This document shows positions 1 to 9,680 of a stretch of 64,000 bases of DNA, in pieces. Position 1 is the first letter of the stretch; the number at the start of each line of letters is the position of its first letter. The translations under genes were made by a program, and so were the position numbers. Source of the DNA: JBKCUI01 sp052161625 (GTDB lineage Bacteria; Planctomycetota; Planctomycetia; Pirellulales; Pirellulaceae); the NCBI GenBank assembly GCA_052161625.1, contig CP197412.1. One strand, written 5' to 3'. Below the pieces are notes generated by a model that made no database searches, was not told where the DNA came from, and was given only the letters and a program-made list of their open reading frames with translations.

Positions 1-1
1 A

Positions 2-1018
2 CTCCTCACCGGCGAAACGGTGATGATCAAGGCAAAGCATGTCATCTTAGCGACCGGTTCTCGCCCCGCCTCCATGCGGGGAGTCGAAGAGGATGGAAAC
101 CTTATCGGCAATAGCACGGCCGCCCTCTCTTACCCAGCCGTCCCCGAGAATTTCGTCGTCATCGGCGGCGGATACATCGGACTGGAACTCGGCTCGGTCT
201 GGAACCGATTAGGTAGCAAGGTCATTGTGCTCGAAGCGATGGACCGAATTTTGCCGGGTATGGACAACGAATTGAGCCAAATGGCCCAGCGGATCTTCAC
301 GCGTCAAGGTATCGAATTCCGACTCAACTCGTGGGTCGAAAGCGCCAAGGTAGAAAACGGTAAATGCGTCGTCCGATGCAAGGGAGCCGAACCCATCGTA
401 TGTGACCGCGTTCTGCTCGCAGCGGGCCGAGTCCCCAACTCCCACAACATAGGCCTTGAAACGGTCGGAATCGAAACGGACAAACGAGGGTTCATCCCCG
501 TCGATTTGTCCACTTATCGCACGGCTGTTCCCAGCATCTACGCCGTGGGAGATTTAATTGGAGGAGCGATGCTCGCGCACAAAGCGATGGAAGAAGCCGT
601 CGTGTGCGTCGAACGGATCGCCGGAATCCACGCCCACTTCAATTACGATTGCATCCCCGCCATCGTTTACACCCACCCTGAGATTGCGACGGTTGGAAAA
701 ACCGAAGAGCAACTCAAACAGGCGGGTATCGAATATCGCAAGGGAGTAGGCCCCTACGGTGCGAACGGCCGTGCCAGAACGCTCGGGGATATCGAAGGGC
801 GCGTGAAGATTCTTGCGGATGCGAAGACAGACCGCGTCTTGGGAGTTCACATCATCGGTGCGAGGGCTGGCGATTTGATCGCAGAAGCATCGATTGCGAT
901 GGAATACGGCGCCAGCAGCGAGGACATCGCTCGCAGCTGCCACGCCCACCCGACGTTGGCAGAAGTCGTTCACGAAGCGGCGCTCGCCGTCGATGGACGT
1001 GCGATCCACTCTGCGTGA
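2..1018 (+). CDS. lpdA: Dihydrolipoyl dehydrogenase (E3), 5' truncated by the window edge
   Basis: E3 component that reoxidises dihydrolipoamide of the 2-oxoacid dehydrogenase complexes with FAD and NAD+ in the cytoplasm. The reading frame is open from base 2, so the N-terminus with the redox CxxxxC disulfide lies outside the window and the first visible ATG (20) is internal. Visible parts are the end of the FAD domain (ATGSRP), the NAD-binding Rossmann motif (GGGYIGLELGS), the second FAD contact (YAVGDLIGG) and the dimerisation domain, which ends in the catalytic pair HPTLAEVVHE. The next gene, leuS, begins about 40 bp downstream on the same strand. The family assignment is firm. Which complex it serves cannot be told here because E1 and E2 genes are not in view. 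Confidence 0.93.
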   Translation, partial: LLTGETVMIKAKHVILATGSRPASMRGVEEDGNLIGNSTAALSYPAVPENFVVIGGGYIGLELGSVWNRLGSKVIVLEAMDRILPGMDNELSQMAQRIFTRQGIEFRLNSWVESAKVENGKCVVRCKGAEPIVCDRVLLAAGRVPNSHNIGLETVGIETDKRGFIPVDLSTYRTAVPSIYAVGDLIGGAMLAHKAMEEAVVCVERIAGIHAHFNYDCIPAIVYTHPEIATVGKTEEQLKQAGIEYRKGVGPYGANGRARTLGDIEGRVKILADAKTDRVLGVHIIGARAGDLIAEASIAMEYGASSEDIARSCHAHPTLAEVVHEAALAVDGRAIHSA

Positions 1019-1059
1019 TTCCTTTCCGATCCAATTGATTTCCACAGACGATAGACAGA

Positions 1060-3891
1060 ATGCCTCGTTACAACCCCGCCGTTATCGAACCCAAGTGGCA
1101 AAGCTATTGGGAATCGAACAAAACCTTTCGATGCCCCGAATTGCCCGCCGGTGAGAAGGTCTATGTCCTGGACATGTTCCCTTACCCCAGCGGCGAAGGC
1201 CTCCACGTAGGTCACCCAGAGGGGTATACCGCGACCGATATCGTCGCTCGGTATTCCCGAATGCAAGGGAAGACTGTATTGCATCCGATGGGTTACGATG
1301 CGTTCGGGCTTCCGGCCGAGGAATATGCGATCCGGACGAATACTCCCCCGCGCGTGAGCACGGAAAAAAACATCGCCAACTTCACACGCCAGTTGAAGAT
1401 GTTGGGCTTTTCGTACGATTGGGATCGGAGTTTGGCAACGACCGACGTCGCCTATTTCAAGTGGACCCAATGGATCTTCCTGGAGCTCTTCGATACTTGG
1501 TTCGATCCGGAGCAGCAAAAAGGACGCCCTATCTCCGAGCTGCCCATTCCCTCGGAGGTGCAATCGGCAGGGGAGCATGCCGTGGCCGTGTACCGCGATC
1601 GCCATCGGTTGGCCTACCAAGACGAAGCTCTGGTGAACTGGTGCCCTGGTCTCGGTACGGTGTTAGCCAACGAGGAAGTCATCGATGGTAAGAGCGAGCG
1701 AGGAAGCCATCCCGTCCAGCGCATCCCACTGAGACAGTGGATGCTCCGCATTACCGCCTACGGCGATCGGCTATTGAACGATCTTGATGGATTGGATTGG
1801 TCTCCGAGCATCAAAAAATTGCAGGCCGACTGGATCGGTCGCAGCACCGGCGCCGAAGTGGACTTTCCCGTTTGCAGCGCAGAGGCATTCGCATCTTGGA
1901 AGGCATCCCGCGCAACAAAACCTTTCCCCGAAGTCCAACCCGAAGACTCGATTCGCGTTTACACCACTCGTCCGGACACTCTCTTTGGCGCGACCTATAT
2001 GGTCGTCGCTCCGGAACATCCACTTGTTAAGAAAATTGTCTCTCCCGCTCAGAAAGAAGCGGTAGACAAGTACTGCGAGGCTGCTGCGTTCAAGAGCGAT
2101 CGGGACCGTACCGATGGCGACAAAAAGAAGACCGGTGTTTTTTCGGGGGCTTACGCGATCAATCCAGTTACTGGGATTCCAATTCCTGTTTGGATCGCCG
2201 ACTATGTGTTGATCGGGTACGGAACGGGAGCCATTATGGCCGTCCCTGCCCACGACGATCGCGATTTCGAGTTTGCAACCGCTTATCAATTGCCCGTTGT
2301 CTGTGTTGTCCGTCCGGATTCGGCGGGTGATGCATTGCAGAGCATTCTCGACGGAACTGCGTGCTACACCGGTCCTGGCAAAGCGATGAACAGTGGATCG
2401 CTCGATGGGCTGGGGACCGACGATGCGAAAGCGAAAATGATTGCGACTCTTTCCGCTTCGGGTATTGCGAAGGGCGCAGTGAACTACAAGCTGCGCGATT
2501 GGCTCTTTAGTCGTCAGCGATTCTGGGGCGAACCATTCCCAATCCTGCACGAGCTCGATTCGGCTGGAAATCCGACGGGGCGGATGAGGGGTGTGGATCG
2601 CGAGCAACTCCCCGTCGACTTGCCTCAACTCGAGGATTTCAAACCCCATGGTCGCCCTGAACCGCCGTTGGCAAAAGCCGCCGACGAGTGGCTATACGTC
2701 ACGATCGACGGAAAGCGTTATCGCCGAGAAACGAACACCATGCCGCAGTGGGCAGGGTCCTGTTGGTATTACTTGAGATTCATCGACCCGAACAATGACA
2801 AAGCTTTGGTCGATCGCGACAAAGAGCGAGCTTGGATGCCCGTCGATCTCTATGTCGGCGGAGCCGAGCATGCAGTGCTCCACTTACTCTATGCTCGCTT
2901 TTGGCATAAAGTCCTTTACGATCGAGGACACGTCTCGCATCCGGAACCGTTTCAGAAGTTGGTAAACCAAGGGATGATCCTAGGTGAAGTGGAATTCACC
3001 GGTTATCAAAGAAGCGATTCCACTTGGGTCAGCACCGCATCGATCGAGAAAGGTGAGTCCGGATATGTCGATCGCGCGACGAAGGAACCCGTTCAAGCGG
3101 TGAAGGTGGATGAGGCAGCCGTGACCAAATCCGGTGATTGCTTTGTGCTCCTCACCGATGAGTCGATCCGCGTCGATAGCCGAGCCCACAAGATGTCCAA
3201 ATCGCGCGGGAACGTGATCAATCCTGATTCGGTGGTTTCCGAATACGGTGCCGACTCGCTACGCCTGTACGAAATGTTCATGGGGCCCTTGGAGGCGACC
3301 AAGCCGTGGAGCACCAAGGGGGTTAACGGCGTTCGAAATTTCCTCGATCGAGTTTGGCGGCTCATGATCGATACGCAGAGCGATACCAATGCCTTGGTCG
3401 ACTCGATCCAAGACATCGCGCCGACACCGGAGCAGAATCGCGTCATCCATAGCACGATCATGAACGTCACGCGGGATATCGAATCGCTCGGCGTCAACAC
3501 ACCGATCGCGCGAATGATGGAGTTCGTCAACTTCTTCACAAAGGAAGCTGTTCGACCGAAGAAGGCCATGGAGACTCTCGTATTGCTCTTGGCCCCCTAC
3601 GCACCCCACATCTCCGAAGAATTGTGGGAAGCGCTCGGGCATGCGACCTCACTCGCCTACGAGCCTTGGCCAGCTTTCGATGAAGCATTGACGAAGGCCA
3701 GCGAAGTGGAGGTCCCTTTGCAGATCAATGGCAAGGTTCGCGCGAAAGTGCTTGTCCCTGCCGATGCGACCGGAGAACAGCTCGAAGCAGCCGCGAGGGG
3801 ACATGAACGGATTCATGAATTGCTCGAAGGAAAGCAGATTGTGAAAGCGATTGTTGTACCGGGACGCATGGTCAATTTCGTCGTCAAGTAA
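1060..3891 (+). CDS. leuS: Leucyl-tRNA synthetase
   Basis: Class I synthetase that charges tRNA-Leu with leucine. The HIGH signature is HVGH at residues 49-52 and the KMSKS loop is at about 711-715. The CP1 editing domain is recognisable by TRPDT near residue 302 and the conserved GTGAIMAVPAHDDRD stretch near 388. A C-terminal anticodon-binding domain ends in a small domain with INGKVRAKV. At 943 residues it is longer than E. coli LeuRS (about 860). Part of the excess appears as an insertion just before KMSKS, in the leucine-specific domain region (about 645-705). The start ATG is well placed, 41 bp after lpdA, and argC follows after 27 bp. Confidence 0.98.
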   Translation: MPRYNPAVIEPKWQSYWESNKTFRCPELPAGEKVYVLDMFPYPSGEGLHVGHPEGYTATDIVARYSRMQGKTVLHPMGYDAFGLPAEEYAIRTNTPPRVSTEKNIANFTRQLKMLGFSYDWDRSLATTDVAYFKWTQWIFLELFDTWFDPEQQKGRPISELPIPSEVQSAGEHAVAVYRDRHRLAYQDEALVNWCPGLGTVLANEEVIDGKSERGSHPVQRIPLRQWMLRITAYGDRLLNDLDGLDWSPSIKKLQADWIGRSTGAEVDFPVCSAEAFASWKASRATKPFPEVQPEDSIRVYTTRPDTLFGATYMVVAPEHPLVKKIVSPAQKEAVDKYCEAAAFKSDRDRTDGDKKKTGVFSGAYAINPVTGIPIPVWIADYVLIGYGTGAIMAVPAHDDRDFEFATAYQLPVVCVVRPDSAGDALQSILDGTACYTGPGKAMNSGSLDGLGTDDAKAKMIATLSASGIAKGAVNYKLRDWLFSRQRFWGEPFPILHELDSAGNPTGRMRGVDREQLPVDLPQLEDFKPHGRPEPPLAKAADEWLYVTIDGKRYRRETNTMPQWAGSCWYYLRFIDPNNDKALVDRDKERAWMPVDLYVGGAEHAVLHLLYARFWHKVLYDRGHVSHPEPFQKLVNQGMILGEVEFTGYQRSDSTWVSTASIEKGESGYVDRATKEPVQAVKVDEAAVTKSGDCFVLLTDESIRVDSRAHKMSKSRGNVINPDSVVSEYGADSLRLYEMFMGPLEATKPWSTKGVNGVRNFLDRVWRLMIDTQSDTNALVDSIQDIAPTPEQNRVIHSTIMNVTRDIESLGVNTPIARMMEFVNFFTKEAVRPKKAMETLVLLLAPYAPHISEELWEALGHATSLAYEPWPAFDEALTKASEVEVPLQINGKVRAKVLVPADATGEQLEAAARGHERIHELLEGKQIVKAIVVPGRMVNFVVK

Positions 3892-3918
3892 CCGCGTTGT
3901 TGAATCAGGGAACTCACT

Positions 3919-4845
3919 ATGGCACGGATCTTCATCGATGGCGAAGCGGGAACAACGGGTCTGCAAATCCGTGAACGATTGGTTGAGCTTCCTCAATTTC
4001 AATTGGTGAGCATCGACCCTGCCGCGAGAAAAGATCCCCATGTGAAGAAACAGCTATTAGGGGATGTCGACTTTGTCATACTCTGTCTGCATGATGATGC
4101 GGCGAGGGAAACGGTGACGCTCGTCGACTCGCTCGCCAACGCAAAACGACCGCGCATCATCGACGCTAGCACGGCCCATCGCGTTGCGGATGGGTGGACC
4201 TACGGTTTCCCAGAGCTAGATCGCCAGCAGCCTGAACGGATCCGAGTTTCCGATCGCGTTTCCAATCCGGGATGCTACCCGACCGGCGGAATCGGCCTCA
4301 CCCGGCCACTCGTTCAAGCCGGTTGGATGCCCAACGATTACCCTCTCGTTGTCCAAGGGTTTAGCGGTTATTCGGGAGGGGGGCGGCAAATGATCGAAGC
4401 CTACGAGACGACCGATCCAACTCAAAAAGCTCCCCCCCTCGATGTCTATGGCCTGCAGCTGAAGCACAAGCATGTGCCGGAATTGCAAAAGTACACAGGG
4501 TTGACTCGGCGCCCGATATTTTTACCGTCGGTGGGCTCCTTTCACAGCGGTATGATTGTGGAGATTGCCGTCCATTTCGATATGCTGCGGGGCGTTTCCA
4601 AGACGAGTCAGCTCGAAGACTGCCTGCGAGAGCATTACGCAGGATGCGAATTTGTGAGCGTCGTTCCGCCTACGGAAAACGGAAGAGTCGAAGCGGAAGC
4701 GCTCAATGGAACCAACCGCATGGAGCTCAGCGTCTTCGGAGATGACGTGCTTAAGCAAGCGGTATTGATTGCCAAGCTGGATAATTTAGGGAAAGGGGCA
4801 AGCGGTGCCGCTGTCCAAAACCTTCGATTGATGTCGGGCGTCTAA
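3919..4845 (+). CDS. argC: N-acetyl-gamma-glutamyl-phosphate reductase, short (type 2) form
   Basis: NADP-dependent reduction of N-acetylglutamyl phosphate to the semialdehyde, the third step of arginine biosynthesis. The N-terminal Rossmann motif GEAGTTGLQIRERL (residues 8-21) and the nucleophile Cys119 in SNPGCYPTGG define the family. At 308 residues it belongs to the shorter type 2 reductases rather than the roughly 340-residue type 1 enzymes. The SGYSGGG loop and the FHSGM segment are also present. It lies 27 bp behind leuS on the same strand. Its start ATG is preceded by a purine-rich GGGAA. No other arg biosynthetic gene is adjacent, although an ArgA-like acetyltransferase lies at 48.8 kb. 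Confidence 0.93.
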   Translation: MARIFIDGEAGTTGLQIRERLVELPQFQLVSIDPAARKDPHVKKQLLGDVDFVILCLHDDAARETVTLVDSLANAKRPRIIDASTAHRVADGWTYGFPELDRQQPERIRVSDRVSNPGCYPTGGIGLTRPLVQAGWMPNDYPLVVQGFSGYSGGGRQMIEAYETTDPTQKAPPLDVYGLQLKHKHVPELQKYTGLTRRPIFLPSVGSFHSGMIVEIAVHFDMLRGVSKTSQLEDCLREHYAGCEFVSVVPPTENGRVEAEALNGTNRMELSVFGDDVLKQAVLIAKLDNLGKGASGAAVQNLRLMSGV

Positions 4846-4890
4846 GAATTTCGTCGATTCCTTTCCAACCCAACCAACGCAAATCCGTCC

Positions 4891-6321
4891 ATGCAATCTC
4901 CTTCCGAGCTCACCGCAAAAGAACCTTACGACACCATCATTATCGGTGCGGGGATGAGCGGTTTGGCGGCAGGTATTCGATTGGCCCACTACGACCAAAA
5001 GGTATGTATTCTCGAGAAGCACTGGACCATTGGCGGATTGAACTCTTTCTACCGACTCAATGGTCGCAACTTCGATGTCGGTCTTCATGCGATGACGAAC
5101 TTCACGGCGAAGGGAACCAAAAAAGGGCCCTTGGCCAGGCTCCTCAAGCAGCTGAGGTTTCGATGGGAAGATTTCCAGCTCGCCGAGCAATGCGGTTCTC
5201 GGATCGCATTTCCCGGCGTGCACTTGGACTTTGACAACGATATCCAACTGCTGCAAACCGAGATCGAGCAAAAATTTCCGAAACAGAAAGACGCGTTTCA
5301 GAAACTGCTCGGTCAATTGATCGATTACGACGACCTCAAACAGGAAGACTTTCAGCTCTCCACGCGGGAGATCTTGAACGAGATTCTAAGCGATCCATTG
5401 CTGATCGAGATGCTGCTCTGTCCTTTGATGTGGTATGGCAACGCGCGAGAGCATGACATGGATTGGGGACAATTCTGCATCATGTTTCGCAGTATCTTCC
5501 TAGAGGGATTTGCCCGCCCCTTTAAAGGAGTTCGGTTGATCTTGAAACATTTGGTTCGCCGCTATCGGGAGCTTGGGGGCGAACTGCGTCTGCGAAGCGG
5601 AATTGCAAAAATTTGCGTCGAAGAGGGGCGTGCCGTCGGGGTCGAGTTGGAAGACGGAACCCAACTGCGGGCGAGGCGAATTCTATCCAGTGCTGGGATT
5701 GTCGAGACGATGCGGCTTTGCGAGGACCGTTCGGTCGTCGAGGTAGCGACTGCGGGCGAGATGACATTTATCGAATCGATCTCGGTCCTAGATCGGCAGC
5801 CCCGCGATATTGGCTTTGACAAAACGATCGTGTTCTACAACGACTCAGACACCTTCCATTGGACGAAACCCACGACGGAGATGTGCGATATTCGTACAGG
5901 AGTCATCTGCTCCCCCAACAATTACGACTACACACCTGATGACGGACAACTGGAAGCCGGTTTGATGCGATTGACCACGATCGCCGACTTCCAGCGATGG
6001 TCCTCGTTAAATGAGGAAGAATACCGCCGAGCCAAATATCGTTGGTACGACGAGTCCGTCGCGTCTGCTGTTCGGTTTATCCCTGACTTTAGAAGAAACG
6101 TTGTCGACAGCGATATTTTCACTCCGAAAACCATTCGACGATTCACGTCTCACGATAATGGCGCCGTCTATGGAGCGCCCGTCAAACAACTGGATGGTAC
6201 AACGCGGCTGAAGAACTTGTATTTGTGCGGCACCGACCAAGGCTTCGTGGGGATCGTCGGCGCCATCGTGAGCGGCATATCGATGGCCAACCAACACTGT
6301 CTTCGCGAGATCGCGTCGTAG
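4891..6321 (+). CDS. FAD-dependent phytoene desaturase-like oxidoreductase
   Basis: Member of the CrtI/phytoene dehydrogenase and all-trans-retinol saturase-like flavoprotein family. A dinucleotide-binding motif GAGMSG sits at residues 19-24, followed by a glutamate that would bind ribose (ILEKHWTIGG) and the family's N-terminal pattern. The C-terminal FAD signature is LYLCGTDQGFVGIVGA. Length (476) is usual for the family. There are no carotenoid genes nearby, so the substrate cannot be named; carotenoid or another isoprenoid is possible, and some relatives act on other lipids. It follows argC after 45 bp and may share its transcript. Confidence 0.82.
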   Translation: MQSPSELTAKEPYDTIIIGAGMSGLAAGIRLAHYDQKVCILEKHWTIGGLNSFYRLNGRNFDVGLHAMTNFTAKGTKKGPLARLLKQLRFRWEDFQLAEQCGSRIAFPGVHLDFDNDIQLLQTEIEQKFPKQKDAFQKLLGQLIDYDDLKQEDFQLSTREILNEILSDPLLIEMLLCPLMWYGNAREHDMDWGQFCIMFRSIFLEGFARPFKGVRLILKHLVRRYRELGGELRLRSGIAKICVEEGRAVGVELEDGTQLRARRILSSAGIVETMRLCEDRSVVEVATAGEMTFIESISVLDRQPRDIGFDKTIVFYNDSDTFHWTKPTTEMCDIRTGVICSPNNYDYTPDDGQLEAGLMRLTTIADFQRWSSLNEEEYRRAKYRWYDESVASAVRFIPDFRRNVVDSDIFTPKTIRRFTSHDNGAVYGAPVKQLDGTTRLKNLYLCGTDQGFVGIVGAIVSGISMANQHCLREIAS

Positions 6322-6423
6322 GCGACCTTGTTAGACTTTAACGGTTTTGCCGTTTCACTTCCTTATCAATTCAAAAAAAACGCCTGCAGAATCAAGCTGG
6401 AACGCAAAGGATGCCGATTCGTC

Positions 6424-6450
6424 GGGCAGAGTGTAAGGGTTCTTCTGCCC
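6424..6450 (+). promoter_or_regulatory. Hairpin in the gap before fliS
   Basis: A 7-bp perfect stem (GGGCAGA pairing with TCTGCCC) with a 13-nt loop is followed by TTTC. It lies between the oxidoreductase stop (6321) and the fliS start (6482). A weaker 5-bp hairpin (AACGG/CCGTT) lies at about 6339-6352. Either could end the upstream transcript or lie in the fliS leader. The T-tract is short, so termination is only a suggestion. Confidence 0.35.
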
Positions 6451-6481
6451 TTTCAAGGCGTCACGGTCGATCGAGCGTTCC

Positions 6482-6940
6482 ATGGATTCACAAGAAGCAT
6501 TCCTGCGACAAGAGGTTGAGTCAGCGACTCCAGCGAAGCTGAGATTTCTGCTGCTTCAGAAGGCTCATGGACTCTCTCTTGTAGTCCAAGACCTGTGGAA
6601 ACAGGACAAACCTGCCGAGGCGGACCAATGGGTCTTGCGAATTCAGGACATCATCACGGAATTGCTTGCAGGTGTTGTCGATCCCAAACATGAGTTGGCC
6701 CAAATCACGACAGACCTCTACGTCTTTATGTCGAAGTTGATTGCTGCCGTCGTGATCGAACGGGACGTGGAAGCGATGCAGAACGTTTCCGAAATCTTGG
6801 AGATCGAAATGGAAACATGGGCGATGTTCGTTCGCAAAGAAGCGATCGAAAGCAGCGGAGGGATGGTGCCCCCGCCCCATTTCCAGTCTACGCAGTCGTC
6901 GTACGAAGAATCGACTTCGTCGTTCTCGTTTCAGGCTTAA
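6482..6940 (+). CDS. fliS: Flagellar export chaperone FliS
   Basis: Small all-helical protein of 152 residues. FliS binds the C-terminus of unfolded flagellin and prevents premature assembly in the cytoplasm. The N-terminal pattern FLRQEVESATPAKL matches the conserved YxxxxVxTATPxxL of FliS. The helix with RIQDIITEL matches the Q-N/D-I-I-x-E-L core, and LYVFMSKLIAAVVIERD matches LYDYMxRRLxxANxxND. The last 30 residues are serine- and proline-rich and lie beyond the usual domain. No flagellin, fliD or other flagellar gene is in the window, so the chaperone stands alone between a flavoprotein gene and a convergent lipoprotein gene. Confidence 0.82.
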   Translation: MDSQEAFLRQEVESATPAKLRFLLLQKAHGLSLVVQDLWKQDKPAEADQWVLRIQDIITELLAGVVDPKHELAQITTDLYVFMSKLIAAVVIERDVEAMQNVSEILEIEMETWAMFVRKEAIESSGGMVPPPHFQSTQSSYEESTSSFSFQA

Positions 6941-6980
6941 CGCCGGCCAGTAGGCTTCCACAAAAGAAGCGTTACACGAC

Positions 6981-9437
6981 TTACGGTGCTCCCTCTTCCT
7001 CTTCGATTCTGGGGAATATGCCTGTATCGGGGTTCGGTGCAGGGGGAAGTTCCGATGCCTTGGCGTGGAGCAGGACCAGCGTTCGCTTTTTCGTCTGCGT
7101 TGTCGCGGGTGCGATGGTGAGTCGACTTTTGTCTTGATCGGTCCATCCGATCGCGATGCACTCTCCTCGACCTAGCGGATATTGACTAGCGACCAATTCG
7201 AGCATACTACCGAGATACAAATCTTCGAATTTTTCATCGCCATGCCATTTGGTTCCATCGGCGCGCAGCACATCTGGCCTCTTTAAAATGGGGTTTTGAT
7301 CCCAGTTCGGATGCCACCGTTCGACTTTTTCTCCCTCGAACCATTGCACCTCTGCGGATTCACCGGTCGCTAAGTCCCCGATCCAACCGATTTGTAGTTC
7401 CCCTCGTTGACTCAGTCGAAGGACCGCCAAATCCAACAAGGGAATTTGCATACTGTTGGTCCAGCGGACGTCACTTTCGTCATCTTGAAACGATGCTTGA
7501 AAGCCTCCCCCTAGATCGACCACCTCTTCGGTTTGCAGCAATCCTGTCGTATTGGATAGGACCGAATGATTCTGCAATCCACTCGCTTCGGAATCCGCGT
7601 ACGTGTAGGGGACTTTCGAAGTCACGATCCGGCGCGAGAAGGGGGCATCGTTTTTGGGAGGCAACATGGGAGTAACGATCCCGATGTCCTCGTCGTACTG
7701 GGCTTTGTACTGGGTGGACAAGGACGTGTAGAGGGCGGTGTAACTGGAGAGAACGCCTCTCGGATGTTTGGCATGGGCTTCGAGAATCCCATAGGTCTGC
7801 TGGCTTCTCGAGAATCCGACGTCTAATTGAACACTCCGGGCCACAACAAACGCGCCGAGGATCGAGATGATCGGTGCGGCCACCCAAGCTAGTTCGACCC
7901 GCCCGACCAGTCGGAAGACCAACCAGTTCAGCGGAACGAGAACGATGAGGTACCCGACCAGCAACTTGATCACCGTTTCTAACCGCGGGACACTAATCCC
8001 CGAGGCTTCTTGCAATCCCGTGCGAGCGGCGAGCACGATTTCGGAATCCGGATTCCAGGCTCCCAGACTCGTCTTCTTCGACGCAGGAAACCGCGCCGAT
8101 TGATCGTTCACCGTGTCAGCCGGCTTGGGATTGGTCATCATGGAGATATCCAGATCGCGAGCCCAAATTCTCAATCGGGTAGAGTGAAGTGGGTTCATCT
8201 CGGTACCTTGCAAGGAACCGGCATAAAGAGTGTCGATATCGGGAGCCGGGGAAAAGGTTCGTGAGGGCTTTCGCAAGACTGCGTTGTGGATCAGTGAATC
8301 GTACGAGGGCCACCGCACAAACGAACTGTCCGACATAGGGAATGTTGTCATCACCACGCGCCCTTGTCCTACTAGTCGTTCGGCAACCAACCCTTCCAGG
8401 GACCCGATCCATGAACTCGACTCGGTGAGATCGCCAGCCAGCTTGGAAAGAGTTCGGTCGGCCTGGAAAGGAACCAATGGATCGCCAGCACGGCGGATCG
8501 TCCATTTGGAATTGAGTCGAGAAGTATCGTCGTCCGTCCAAGCCGTGGTGGAGGTGTTTTGGATCGGAGCAAACTCTTTGAAGAAGGAGCCATCGATGCC
8601 ACCCACCGCATCGGGGCCATTGATCACGACGGTTCCACCAAAATGGAGCCAATCGAGCAGTGCATCTTGTTGTTCACGGGACAGGAGGGATGGAGAGGCA
8701 TCGTTGATCACGATGTGAGATGTGGACGTCATCGCGAAGAATCGGCTTGGGAATTGACCTGCAATTTCGTCTTCGTCGAGATCATACACTTTGTGAGGGG
8801 CAAATCGTTCGTTCGTCAATCGCGCGGTCGATGGCCAAAACATGCAGGGCAACCCGCGCCAAAAAAGATAACGAGAAGGATCTGCGCTCAGAGTAATCAA
8901 GTTGTATTGGTATCCGTCGAGCAGACGGGATGGAAATTCCTCCAGATACACCGGTACACCACTTCGCCGTTCCGTGTACGCGATTCCCAGATACGACGGA
9001 GTGCTAGTTGCGGTTGTATCGATCTCCCCTTCGTTGTTTACAGGGACGTCAGGCTGAAAGAACATCAAACGGATGTTCTTCGATTGGCCTCGAGCGAGCG
9101 ATAGGTTTCGTTGGAAGTCAAGGGGCGCGTAGCCGGGGTAAATGGGGACCGGTTTGCGATCGCGGTCATAGATCATCAAACTGGCTGCCAGCGATTCGTC
9201 TTCTTCATTGGCCGTCAGCTTTTGGTTGGCCTGGTACCAATGACCTGGCTTGAGAAACATGCCCACCGTTTCGCGTGCATAAGGAATGGCACGCATCTCG
9301 TCTCGGTCCAGCCGTTTTGATTTCTTGTTATCCTCTTCGTTGGTGGACAGAGAATTCGCCCCAGGGGTGCAACCGCGACATCCCACAAAGAGAATCAGAA
9401 GTAGAATCCAAGCGAACGAGGCAGGGCGACGGGTCAT
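6981..9437 (-). CDS. Large membrane-anchored lipoprotein of unknown function
   Basis: I do not recognise a named family for this 818-residue protein. A signal sequence ends in a possible lipobox (LFVGC, Cys20), so the N-terminus is probably lipidated and exported. Residues 40-400 form a soluble part. Within it the run LLDWLHFGGTVVINGP (about 260-275) resembles the strand-glycine pattern of glutamine-amidotransferase-like domains seen in other exported bacterial proteins. Two hydrophobic helices lie at about 489-507 and 516-536, followed by a roughly 280-residue C-terminal soluble domain. It converges on fliS with a 40-bp gap. The ATG at 9437 is the natural start because the signal sequence begins there. 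Confidence 0.75.
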   Translation of the reverse strand: MTRRPASFAWILLLILFVGCRGCTPGANSLSTNEEDNKKSKRLDRDEMRAIPYARETVGMFLKPGHWYQANQKLTANEEDESLAASLMIYDRDRKPVPIYPGYAPLDFQRNLSLARGQSKNIRLMFFQPDVPVNNEGEIDTTATSTPSYLGIAYTERRSGVPVYLEEFPSRLLDGYQYNLITLSADPSRYLFWRGLPCMFWPSTARLTNERFAPHKVYDLDEDEIAGQFPSRFFAMTSTSHIVINDASPSLLSREQQDALLDWLHFGGTVVINGPDAVGGIDGSFFKEFAPIQNTSTTAWTDDDTSRLNSKWTIRRAGDPLVPFQADRTLSKLAGDLTESSSWIGSLEGLVAERLVGQGRVVMTTFPMSDSSFVRWPSYDSLIHNAVLRKPSRTFSPAPDIDTLYAGSLQGTEMNPLHSTRLRIWARDLDISMMTNPKPADTVNDQSARFPASKKTSLGAWNPDSEIVLAARTGLQEASGISVPRLETVIKLLVGYLIVLVPLNWLVFRLVGRVELAWVAAPIISILGAFVVARSVQLDVGFSRSQQTYGILEAHAKHPRGVLSSYTALYTSLSTQYKAQYDEDIGIVTPMLPPKNDAPFSRRIVTSKVPYTYADSEASGLQNHSVLSNTTGLLQTEEVVDLGGGFQASFQDDESDVRWTNSMQIPLLDLAVLRLSQRGELQIGWIGDLATGESAEVQWFEGEKVERWHPNWDQNPILKRPDVLRADGTKWHGDEKFEDLYLGSMLELVASQYPLGRGECIAIGWTDQDKSRLTIAPATTQTKKRTLVLLHAKASELPPAPNPDTGIFPRIEEEEGAP

Positions 9438-9607
9438 CGAAGGCCTATGGAACTATTGGGAAACGATCAAAACGAGAGCCGCAGGTGCGAACCATCCACG
9501 AGGAGCCCACTATTATAGAGGAGCCCTGTATTGTAAACGATTTCCTAATCACTGCTTTTTTGACGAGCGATCCTCGGCAGATGCCGCAGGCCAAGCACCC
9601 AATATCG

Positions 9608-9666
9608 CAAAGGACGATCGCAAAGGACGATCGCAAAGGACGATCGAAAAGGACGATCGAAAAGGA
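9608..9666. repeat. 13-bp tandem repeat, about 4.5 copies
   Basis: Four complete units of CAAAGGACGATCG or AAAAGGACGATCG (9608-9620, 9621-9633, 9634-9646, 9647-9659) are followed by a partial unit to 9666. The unit length is not a multiple of three and no gene covers it. It lies just downstream of the alcohol dehydrogenase stop on the minus strand, before the lipoprotein gene. Each unit carries the palindrome CGATCG. The rest of the 243-bp gap holds nothing else I can support. Confidence 0.95.
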
Positions 9667-9680
9667 CCTTGAAATTGCTG

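Noticed and set aside
9608..9666. Repeat array considered as a CRISPR
   Set aside because: Units are directly abutting 13-mers without spacers, and no cas gene is present in the window.
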